A stretch of DNA of 64,000 nt from Clostridium formicaceticum (GTDB lineage: Bacteria > Bacillota > Clostridia > Peptostreptococcales > Natronincolaceae), in assembly GCF_001854185.1 (NCBI RefSeq), contig NZ_CP017603.1:2852001-2916000 (forward strand). Reading direction: 5' to 3'. Numbering within the stretch: position 1 is the first letter of the stretch; each line of letters opens with the position of its first letter. Below the pieces are notes generated by a model. It was given only the letters and a program-made list of their open reading frames with translations, was not told where the DNA came from and searched no databases. Shown here in pieces: positions 57,593 through 64,000 of the stretch. Made by a program: the position numbers and the translations under genes.

Positions 57593-58805
57593 CCCCTTAG
57601 CCCCCTATGAAGTATCATAGGGTTATTTTATATTTCCTCTAGGGGAATTTTCAACTATTCTATTAGGGTATTTTTAGATTATCATAAACAAGAAGATGCT
57701 ATATTCCCAAGAATGATGGAAAGGGTAGTAAACGACCATTAGGAATACCTGTTGTAAAAGATAGAGTGGTACAAATGGCAACTAAAATCGTAGTAGAACC
57801 TGTATTTGAAGCAGACTTTAAAGATTGTTCATATGGCTTTAGACCAAAGCGAAACGCAAATCAAGCACTAAAAGCCATCAATGAAGAAGTAAATAAAGGC
57901 TGTTTATGGGTAATAGATGCAGATATTAAAGAATATTTTTGTAGCATTAATCATGAAAAACTAATGCTACTTGTAAAACAGCGTATATCTGATAGAAGGA
58001 TATTAAAGCTAATATCAAAGTGGTTAAAAGCAGGAGTAATGGAAAATGGGAAAATACAAGAAAGTATAGTAGGTTCTCCGCAGGGTGGAGTAATTTCACC
58101 GCTACTATCGAACATATATTTACATTATTTCGATTATCTTTGGGGAAAGAAATATAGTCATCTAGGGAGATTAATAAGATATGCTGATGATTTTGTAGTG
58201 ATCTGCAAAGGATGGGAGAATGCAAAGTTTTCAATGAGAGCAATCAAGGAAATAATGAGAAAACTAGAGTTAAAACTTCATCCTGATAAAACAAGGTTCA
58301 TTGACTTATGGAATAGTAAAGAAGGTTTTGATTTTTTGGGATTTCATCATAGGTGGAAGAAAGGGAAAACAAAGAACTGGAAGAAATTTTGGGATTTATA
58401 CCAGTATCCTTCACAAAAGGCAATGAAGAAAATGAGACAAAATATAAAACAAGTATTTCAGAGCAGAGCAACTTTGTTATTAGACGTGAAAGATTTAATT
58501 GAAATAATCAATCCTAAAATTGTTGGCATGAGGAATTATTACAACCTTAGATTTTCATATCATGAACTTTGTAAAATTGATTGGTATATTAAAAAGAAAT
58601 TTACAATATGGCACAATCGTAAAAGGCAAAAAAGTCATCGGCATTGTAGAATAGAAAAGGTTTGTGAGATTATATACAAACAAGGATTAAAGAGACTTGC
58701 TGTAGCTGAATGCTGAAGGAAGAAGAATATCGGAAAGCCGTATGAGGGAAAACTTCATGTACGGTTTGATGAGGAGGGGCTGGATAAGCCAGTCCTTTAC
58801 TCTAT

Positions 58806-60704
58806 GCGCGTCCAGTTGAAAACTTTTAATTGCTTACTGGTGAAAGTCCAGTCAAGATAATGGTCAAGCAGTCTTGTAGTCAGCAACCAGCGTTAGTAGT
58901 AATACGAGCGTTGAAGCGTTGTGTAGGCAAATCAGCAGGTCGTAACATAAAGTGAATACTGCTGCATCGTCAAAAACTACTCTGAAAAGGGTCAAAGAGG
59001 AAGCCGAGTCTTAATAGCTTGGGCGAAGGCAACAGATGGTATGAAGAACTTGAATACGCAGTACCTAAGAATCCTCCGGTGTATGGGTAGCGACATGTTG
59101 ATATAGTAGTTAAAGGAACTGGAGAGACCCTACTTTGCACGAACTAATTCGTAAAGAGATAGCATATAAGCTGGAAAGTGAAGTTGCTTATCTGCAAAGA
59201 GGGAGTCAGAGGAGTTCATAGTACCGATGATTATACAGACAACAAAACTGTATATTAGGAAAGGGACTCTACTTTGTTCATGTTTTTGGAGGAGGTAAGA
59301 GTGAGTGAATGCCCAAAAGGCTAACAACACCATAGATAAAGTTCGACAACTTCAAAGAAAACTATACCTATCAGCCAAAGCAAACAGCAAGAGAAGATAC
59401 CATGCTTTATATGATAAAGTGTATCGAACGGACATTTTAATGGAAGCATGGAAGAGAGTAAAAAGTAATGGAGGGGTAGGAGGAATTGACCGTATAACCA
59501 TAATGGATATAGAAAGTTATGGAGTTGAAAAATTCTTGGTTGAAATACAAAAAGAGTTGATTAACGGTACATACCATCCCTTACCAGTAAGAAGATGCTA
59601 TATTCCCAAGAATGATGGAAAGGGTAGTAAACGACCATTAGGAATACCTGTTGTAAAAGATAGAGTGGTACAAATGGCAACTAAAATCGTAGTAGAACCT
59701 GTATTTGAAGCAGACTTTAAAGATTGTTCATATGGCTTTAGACCAAAGCGAAACGCAAATCAAGCACTAAAAGCCATCAATGAAGAAGTAAATAAAGGCT
59801 GTTTATGGGTAATAGATGCAGATATTAAAGAATATTTTTGTAGCATTAATCATGAAAAACTAATGCTACTTGTAAAACAGCGTATATCTGATAGAAGGAT
59901 ATTAAAGCTAATATCAAAGTGGTTAAAAGCAGGAGTAATGGAAAATGGGAAAATACAAGAAAGTATAATAGGTTCTCCGCAGGGTGGAGTAATTTCACCG
60001 CTACTATCGAACATATATTTACATTATTTCGATTATCTTTGGGGAAAGAAATATAGTCATCTAGGGAGATTAATAAGATATGCTGATGATTTTGTAGTGA
60101 TCTGCAAAGGATGGGAGAATGCAAAGTTTTCAATGAGAGCAATCAAGGAAATAATGAGAAAACTAGAGTTAAAACTTCATCCTGATAAAACAAGGTTCAT
60201 TGACTTATGGAATAGTAAAGAAGGTTTTGATTTTTTGGGATTTCATCATAGGTGGAAGAAAGGGAAAACAAAGAACTGGAAGAAATTTTGGGATTTATAC
60301 CAGTATCCTTCACAAAAGGCAATGAAGAAAATGAGACAAAATATAAAACAAGTATTTCAGAGCAGAGCAACTTTGTTATTAGACGTGAAAGATTTAATTG
60401 AAATAATCAATCCTAAAATTGTTGGCATGAGGAATTATTACAGCCTTAGATTTTCATATCATGAACTTTGTAAAATTGATTGGTATATTAAAAAGAAATT
60501 TACAATATGGCACAATCGTAAAAGGCAAAAAAGTCATCGGCATTGTAGAATAGAAAAGGTTTGTGAGATTATATACAAACAAGGATTAAAGAGACTTGCT
60601 GTAGCTGAATGCTGAAGGAAGAAGAATATCGGAAAGCCGTATGAGGGAAAACTTCATGTACGGTTTGATGAGGAGGGGCTGGATAAGCCAGTCCTTTACT
60701 CTAT
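58806..60704 (+). mobile_element. Group II intron copy 2, intact, 1899 bp
   Basis: Uninterrupted copy starting GCGCGTCCAG directly after copy 1 and ending CCTTTACTCTAT, followed by the presumed original 3' exon ATCGGAAG. It uses the last bases of copy 1 (CTCTAT) as its 5' exon, which resemble the natural 5' exon of copy 1 (GGCTAT). Confidence 0.9.
59305..60615 (+). CDS. Group II intron reverse transcriptase/maturase
   Basis: 436 aa. Reverse transcriptase domain with RRCYIPKNDGKGSKRPLGIP, WVIDADIKEYF, SPQGGVISPLLSNIYLHYFD and the catalytic YADDFVV. The maturase (GIIM) domain covers about 330-410. No HNH endonuclease domain at the C-terminus, so mobility would rely on replication forks or nicked targets. 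GTG start behind GGAGG. Confidence 0.95.
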   Translation: MNAQKANNTIDKVRQLQRKLYLSAKANSKRRYHALYDKVYRTDILMEAWKRVKSNGGVGGIDRITIMDIESYGVEKFLVEIQKELINGTYHPLPVRRCYIPKNDGKGSKRPLGIPVVKDRVVQMATKIVVEPVFEADFKDCSYGFRPKRNANQALKAINEEVNKGCLWVIDADIKEYFCSINHEKLMLLVKQRISDRRILKLISKWLKAGVMENGKIQESIIGSPQGGVISPLLSNIYLHYFDYLWGKKYSHLGRLIRYADDFVVICKGWENAKFSMRAIKEIMRKLELKLHPDKTRFIDLWNSKEGFDFLGFHHRWKKGKTKNWKKFWDLYQYPSQKAMKKMRQNIKQVFQSRATLLLDVKDLIEIINPKIVGMRNYYSLRFSYHELCKIDWYIKKKFTIWHNRKRQKSHRHCRIEKVCEIIYKQGLKRLAVAEC

Positions 60705-60819
60705 ATCGGAAGTAAAATTGATGTAGTTATTTCAGTGTTTAGAGAGGGCATATATTCTTTTTATAGTTTGGCATTGTATAGGGAAACATAACAAGATTGA
60801 TTAGAAAAAGGTGAAAGCA

Positions 60820-61173
60820 ATGAAATGGGAAATTGATTCAGAACAAGATAAACGAATTTATGAAGTTTTAAAAGACATTAAATCTGATGATTACATGGTT
60901 GCCTTGGAGAAATGGGAACAAATTCTTAAAGAGAGATTAGAGTTTCCGTTTGAAGTTGAAGTTGTAGATTCTGATAGTCATATAATTCAAGTAGGAAATA
61001 AATTAAGAGTTCATGGTATTGAAATGATAGATGATTTGCATGGAATTATTGTAACTGTAAGAAAAGGAAGAAAAAAGTATGCATTTGAATTATGCTTGTT
61101 AGAAGTTCTTGAAGATAATGCAGAAATGAAGCAGTTGGTAGATGATTATAGTGTTTGGTTTGCCAATAGATAG
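60820..61173 (+). CDS. CcbP-like calcium-binding family protein
   Basis: 117 aa. The core FPFEVEVVDSD, VGNKLRVHGIEMIDDLHGII and VRKGRKKYAFELCLLEVL matches a small family annotated as calcium-binding (CcbP-like, from memory). Soluble. ATG 60820 behind AAGGTG; an in-frame GTG at 60811 is less likely. Confidence 0.7.
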   Translation: MKWEIDSEQDKRIYEVLKDIKSDDYMVALEKWEQILKERLEFPFEVEVVDSDSHIIQVGNKLRVHGIEMIDDLHGIIVTVRKGRKKYAFELCLLEVLEDNAEMKQLVDDYSVWFANR

Positions 61174-61194
61174 ATCGTTTAGCTATTATAAAGG

Positions 61195-61219
61195 GCATCT
61201 GCTTAGGTAGGTGCTTTTT
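61195..61219 (+). terminator. Terminator, shared sequence with 62680-62706
   Basis: Stem GCATCTGC/GTAGGTGC with wobble pairs, then TTTTTATT. The 26-base block GGGCATCTGCT-AGGTAGGTGCTTTT recurs at 62680 with a single base changed. Confidence 0.7.
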
Positions 61220-61232
61220 ATTATGGTTGAAT

Positions 61233-61253
61233 TGTCGAAAAATGGAGGTCGAA
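61233..61253. promoter_or_regulatory. Paired TGTCGAA/GGTCGAA boxes
   Basis: TGTCGAA (61233-61239) and GGTCGAA (61247-61253), 14 bases start to start. Similar to the pair at 17541-17560; resembles Spo0A boxes. The region 61254-61400 has no other supported feature. Confidence 0.25.
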
Positions 61254-61405
61254 AGTTTGGAGAAATTTGGTTTTTATACAGGGAAGAGAAAGAATGTGTT
61301 GAAATATAATTAAGTATGTTCTGAGAAATTTTGAGAATCATTTAAGTGGCTTATTGAGATAACTCCAGATTATTGATAAAATAAACCCAATAGGAGGGAT
61401 TTAAA

Positions 61406-61540
61406 ATGAGAAATATATATTACTTGTTTTATTTAATACTTATTTATCTATATCTTTATACAAATATTAACAAATATCTAACAGTATCATTATTAATCAT
61501 AAATACAGTTTTAATAGTTGTTAATAGATATAAACAATAA
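61406..61540 (+). CDS. Small membrane protein, 44 aa
   Basis: AGGAGGG precedes the ATG. Two hydrophobic helices (YLFYLILIYLYLY and VSLLIINTVLIVV) with a short loop. No family recognised. Confidence 0.5.
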   Translation: MRNIYYLFYLILIYLYLYTNINKYLTVSLLIINTVLIVVNRYKQ

Positions 61541-61744
61541 AATACTATAGAAGTATATTTTAAAAATGGTAAAATAGAGACAATTAATAAAAAACACCTT
61601 AGATCATTCATATTACTGCATAAAGCAAATATAATTTGCTATAAAACAGTATAACAGCAGCTACATCATAACAGCCGGACACCTGGGACTCTCAACACAT
61701 CAACACCAAATAACAATTTTATCTCCAAAGGATGCCAAAGTCCA

Positions 61745-61915
61745 ATGAACCGCACAGATTATGCTCTTGATAAAAAACGCAACAGAATAATTTTATATTT
61801 ATTCCATATAGATAGTTGCAGTTCTTTGCCAGCAGAACATAATAGAGTTTATTTTAGTAGTAGAGATGAAGCTATTAATGCTGGTCATACGCCATGTCAA
61901 AGGTGTAAACCATAA
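61745..61915 (+). CDS. Short Ada-like zinc-binding fragment, 56 aa
   Basis: C-terminal part reads FHIDSCSSLPAEHNRVYFSS and EAINAGHTPCQRCKP, the Cys pattern of the Ada/AlkA-type metal-binding motif (FHxxxC...F..R.EA...G..PC.RC.P). The ATG has no clear ribosome site and the same frame is open about 90 bases further upstream. It may be the remnant of a larger gene. Confidence 0.4.
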   Translation: MNRTDYALDKKRNRIILYLFHIDSCSSLPAEHNRVYFSSRDEAINAGHTPCQRCKP

Positions 61916-61960
61916 AGTGCAAACATAAAAAACTATCTAAAAGTACGGAGGAGAGTACTA

Positions 61961-62377
61961 ATGAAGTCCTATAGAAAAGAGTTAACCTATAATTTACCAA
62001 CAAGGCGAGGTTATATAAATATAACACCTGAAGTACAACGCTGTATTGATGAAAGCGGCATTAAGGAGGGCTTAGTGTTAGTTAATGCTATGCATATTAC
62101 TGCCAGTGTGTTTATTAATGATGATGAAAGTGGGCTTCATAAGGATTTTGAAATATGGTTAGAAAAGCTGGCACCTGAGAAGCCTTATAATCAATATAAT
62201 CATAATGGTTATGAAGATAATGCTGATGGGCATTTAAAGAGACAAATTATGGGCAGAGAAGTAGTAGCTGCTATTACTGAAGGCAAGCTTGATTTTGGAA
62301 CATGGGAGCAGATTTTTTATGGAGAGTTTGATGGAAAACGACCCAAGAGAGTGCTTGTAAAAATCATTGGAGAATAA
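61961..62377 (+). CDS. YjbQ family protein (UPF0047)
   Basis: 138 aa. Seen: [37 protein letters not shown] (conserved His) and [23 protein letters not shown]. The family has been linked to weak thiamine-phosphate synthase activity in Escherichia coli, but the physiological role is unclear. GGAGGAG ribosome site. Confidence 0.94.
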   Translation: MKSYRKELTYNLPTRRGYINITPEVQRCIDESGIKEGLVLVNAMHITASVFINDDESGLHKDFEIWLEKLAPEKPYNQYNHNGYEDNADGHLKRQIMGREVVAAITEGKLDFGTWEQIFYGEFDGKRPKRVLVKIIGE

Positions 62378-62453
62378 GGATATTATCTTAGAGATGTATT
62401 TTGTTAAAAAAAGTATATCTTGAACTCAACTTTATAGTGAGAGAGGGAGAATA

Positions 62454-62651
62454 ATGAAAGTAACAATTGACCGTTTTGAAGGTGAATATGCAGTAGTTGA
62501 ATTAGAAAACAGAAGAACGATTGATATGCCAAAGAGCTTAGTGCCAGAAGGTGCTAAAGAGGGTGATGTATTGGAGATTAGAATTGATAGGGAAGAGACG
62601 GATAGCAGGAAGAAAAGGATTGAAGAGTTGATGGAGGATTTGTGGGAGTAG
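62454..62651 (+). CDS. DUF3006 family protein
   Basis: 65 aa. MKVTIDRFEGEYAVVELENR, then PKSLVPEGAKEGDVLEIRID, the standard DUF3006 beta fold, and a short charged helix. Small single-domain protein of unknown function, common in Firmicutes. Confidence 0.92.
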   Translation: MKVTIDRFEGEYAVVELENRRTIDMPKSLVPEGAKEGDVLEIRIDREETDSRKKRIEELMEDLWE

Positions 62652-62679
62652 AATACTAGGTATTGTAAAGAGTCAATGG

Positions 62680-62706
62680 GCATCTGCTGAGGTAGGTGCT
62701 TTTGTT
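62680..62706 (+). terminator. Terminator, repeat of 61195-61219
   Basis: Same stem GCATCTGC/GTAGGTGC followed by TTTTGTT. Confidence 0.7.
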
Positions 62707-62724
62707 ATGGCTAAAGATGGAAGA

Positions 62725-62753
62725 TTGTGTATAAAAAACAATTGGGGTATAAT
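62725..62753 (+). promoter_or_regulatory. Promoter of the DUF262 gene
   Basis: TTGTGT (62725-62730), 17-base spacer, TATAAT (62748-62753), 34 bases before the ATG. Confidence 0.7.
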
Positions 62754-62786
62754 GGATATAGTACTAACATTGGGGGTGGGGTAGTT

Positions 62787-64000
62787 ATGGAAGCAAGACA
62801 AATTGGGCTTTTAGGATTACTTTCAGGGGAAGATAGGAGATTCATAATACCAGTATTTCAAAGAAACTACGATTGGAAAGATGAACAGTGTATTCAGCTG
62901 TTCAAGGATATAGAAAACGTAGAGATTGATGAGGAAAGGAAAAGTCATTTTCTTGGAACAATTGTGTATATTTCTAATAGTGAAGTGGATATGATTGACT
63001 TTCATGAATATGTACTAATAGATGGACAGCAAAGAATTACTACCACAATACTCTTACTTAAAGCGTTACATGACACTTTACAGGAAAAAGAGGACAAGGA
63101 GTGCATAAATCTAAGAAATAGGATTTATGATTTTTACTTGACTAATAGGTATGCTGATGAGGTACATAAATTTCGATTAAAACCTATGATAGATGATGAT
63201 GTTGTATTTCAAAGGTTGATGAATAATGATTTTGATTTCATAGATAAAACCTCTAGGATTTATAAAAATTACATCTTGTTTATTGAGTTGATAAATAATT
63301 CACAAATGTCTGTTATGGAGATATTTGAAGGAATTAAGAAATTAATAGTGGTCTACATAGGATTAAAAAGAGGAGAGGATGATCCTCAATTAATTTTTGA
63401 AAGCTTAAACTCTACTGGACTTAGTCTATCAGAAGCTGATTTAATAAGAAACTATATTTTAATGGAGAGAGAGCCATTGGAACAAGAAGAACTATATAAA
63501 AAATATTGGTATAAGATAGAAAAAATATTGAGTAATGAAAATATATCTGATTTTATTAGAGATTATTTAACAATGAAGCAGAATGATATACCAAATAAAA
63601 ATAATATTTATGTTGAATTTAAAAAGTATGTAAGAAAAAATAGTTACCAAAATATAGAATTGATTTTAGAAGATATATTATACTATTCTAAAATATATGT
63701 AAGGTTTTTAAATGATATAGAAGTAGATAAAGATATTAAAGAAGTGATAAAAGACATTAGAGATTTAAAGGTAACAGTATCTTATCCTTTTTTAATGGAA
63801 GTATACTCAGATTATGAACAAGGAATTATTAGCAAGGAGGTACTGATTAACACATATAAACTAATAGAAACTTATGTTTTTAGAAGACTTATATGTGATA
63901 GTCCTACAAATTCCTTAAATAAAGTATTTAAGAATCTAGCTAAAGAATTAAAAGAAAATAAAGACTATAAAAATAGATACTATGATTATCTAGTATCAAT
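62787..64000 (+). CDS. DUF262 (GmrSD-type) restriction protein, 5' part
   Basis: Open to the window edge: at least 404 residues. The N-terminal domain carries IPVFQRNYDWK, HFLGTIVYI and the nucleotide-hydrolysing motif LIDGQQRITTTILLLKAL, followed by FESLNSTGLSLSEADLIRN, all hallmarks of DUF262. Such proteins include the S subunit of GmrSD, a type IV enzyme that attacks modified phage DNA. A DUF1524 HNH nuclease domain would be expected downstream, outside the window. GGGGGTGGGG ribosome site. Confidence 0.92.
   Translation, partial: MEARQIGLLGLLSGEDRRFIIPVFQRNYDWKDEQCIQLFKDIENVEIDEERKSHFLGTIVYISNSEVDMIDFHEYVLIDGQQRITTTILLLKALHDTLQEKEDKECINLRNRIYDFYLTNRYADEVHKFRLKPMIDDDVVFQRLMNNDFDFIDKTSRIYKNYILFIELINNSQMSVMEIFEGIKKLIVVYIGLKRGEDDPQLIFESLNSTGLSLSEADLIRNYILMEREPLEQEELYKKYWYKIEKILSNENISDFIRDYLTMKQNDIPNKNNIYVEFKKYVRKNSYQNIELILEDILYYSKIYVRFLNDIEVDKDIKEVIKDIRDLKVTVSYPFLMEVYSDYEQGIISKEVLINTYKLIETYVFRRLICDSPTNSLNKVFKNLAKELKENKDYKNRYYDYLVS

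Larger units (their letters stand above)
55187..57690 (-). mobile_element. IS21-family insertion sequence, 2504 bp
   Basis: Ends TGTATTTG and, inverted, TGTTTATG, giving the TG...CA termini of IS21 elements. It is flanked by the 5-bp direct repeat AGAAG (55182-55186 and 57691-57695), which occurs once at the matching place in intron copy 2. Related sub-terminal blocks (TTTCCCCTAGGGGA at left, TTCCTCTAGGGGAA at right) probably are transposase sites. It contains istA and istB. Confidence 0.93.
54897..58716 (+). pseudogene. Group II intron reverse transcriptase/maturase, split by IS
   Basis: The 5' part (54897-55186) encodes the first 97 or so residues, up to HPLPVR. The 3' part (57691-58716) resumes at the same point with RCYIPK-type sequence, through SPQGGVISP, YADDFVV and the maturase end. 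Removal of the 2.5-kb insert and one target copy restores a 436-aa frame identical to copy 2 except two noticed residues (ESIVGS for ESIIGS and NYYNLRF for NYYSLRF). As it stands the enzyme is dead. Confidence 0.92.
54398..58805 (+). mobile_element. Group II intron copy 1, disrupted by an IS21-family element
   Basis: Starts GCGCGTCCAG and ends CCTTTACTCTAT; the sequence matches copy 2 (58806-60704) almost completely apart from the insertion at 55187-57690. The ribozyme 5' domains occupy about 500 bases before the protein start. The domain V/VI-like 3' end has GGAAAGCCGTATGAGGG and a GTACGG segment. Copy 2 begins at the base after copy 1 ends. Confidence 0.88.

Noticed and set aside
59305-60615. 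Reverse transcriptase considered as part of a retron or diversity-generating element
   Set aside because: The protein has a maturase domain and sits within a complete group II intron; no template/variable repeat pair or msr-msd-like RNA was seen near it or near the fibre genes.

Overview
The window is a low-GC Firmicute chromosome segment. Gene content (DegS/DegU two-component pair, DegV protein, PBSX-type phage tail genes, low-GC Shine-Dalgarno signals, TTG/GTG starts) points to the class Clostridia, perhaps an Alkaliphilus-like spore former; the genus is inference.

Layout. 1-6450 is host chromosome: a partial gene, degS-degU-degV, a LysR regulator and a cation-diffusion transporter on the minus strand, and small unknown genes. 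6508-44714 is a complete-looking 38 kb prophage integrated by a serine recombinase into the 3' end of a tRNA-Leu(CAA) gene. A 16-bp core, TTTGGTGCCGTGGAAG, is present at both ends (6508-6523 and 44699-44714). Its order is: recombinase, ImmA-like protein and repressor (minus strand); an operator region; anti-repressor, AbrB-like regulator, HUH Rep-like protein, RecU and sigma factor; HNH, terminase, portal, protease and capsid; a contractile tail (sheath, tube, frameshifted chaperone, tape measure, PBSX-type baseplate); collagen-like and knob-domain fibres; a lysis module with holin-like proteins, an amidase and a papain-like protease.

Between the lysis genes and attR (38571-42636) lies the most unusual part. 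Compact genes are separated by imperfect palindromes that begin with RYYYAAC-like and end with GTTRRRY-like heptamers. These look like integron attC sites. In two cassettes the inverse-core box matches the start of the same cassette (7/7 and 6/7), as expected for true integron cassettes. No integron integrase is present, so this would be an integrase-less cassette array (CALIN-like) inside a Gram-positive prophage. It carries a two-gene GNNSxxIQV-motif pair, a membrane protein, a PIN-HNH double nuclease and a HEPN-like protein, all plausible defence genes.

44700-54260 is host again: tRNA-Leu(CAA), a membrane hydrolase, an ECF sigma factor with its anti-sigma factor, polA, coaE, a lytic transglycosylase, a peptide-binding lipoprotein, and tRNA-Leu(GAG) preceded by a truncated tRNA-Leu. 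54398-60704 holds two nearly identical group II introns in direct tandem; the first is split by a 2.5-kb IS21-family element with a 5-bp target duplication. 60705-64000 carries small host genes, a YjbQ-family protein, a DUF3006 protein and the start of a DUF262 (GmrSD-type) restriction gene that runs off the window.
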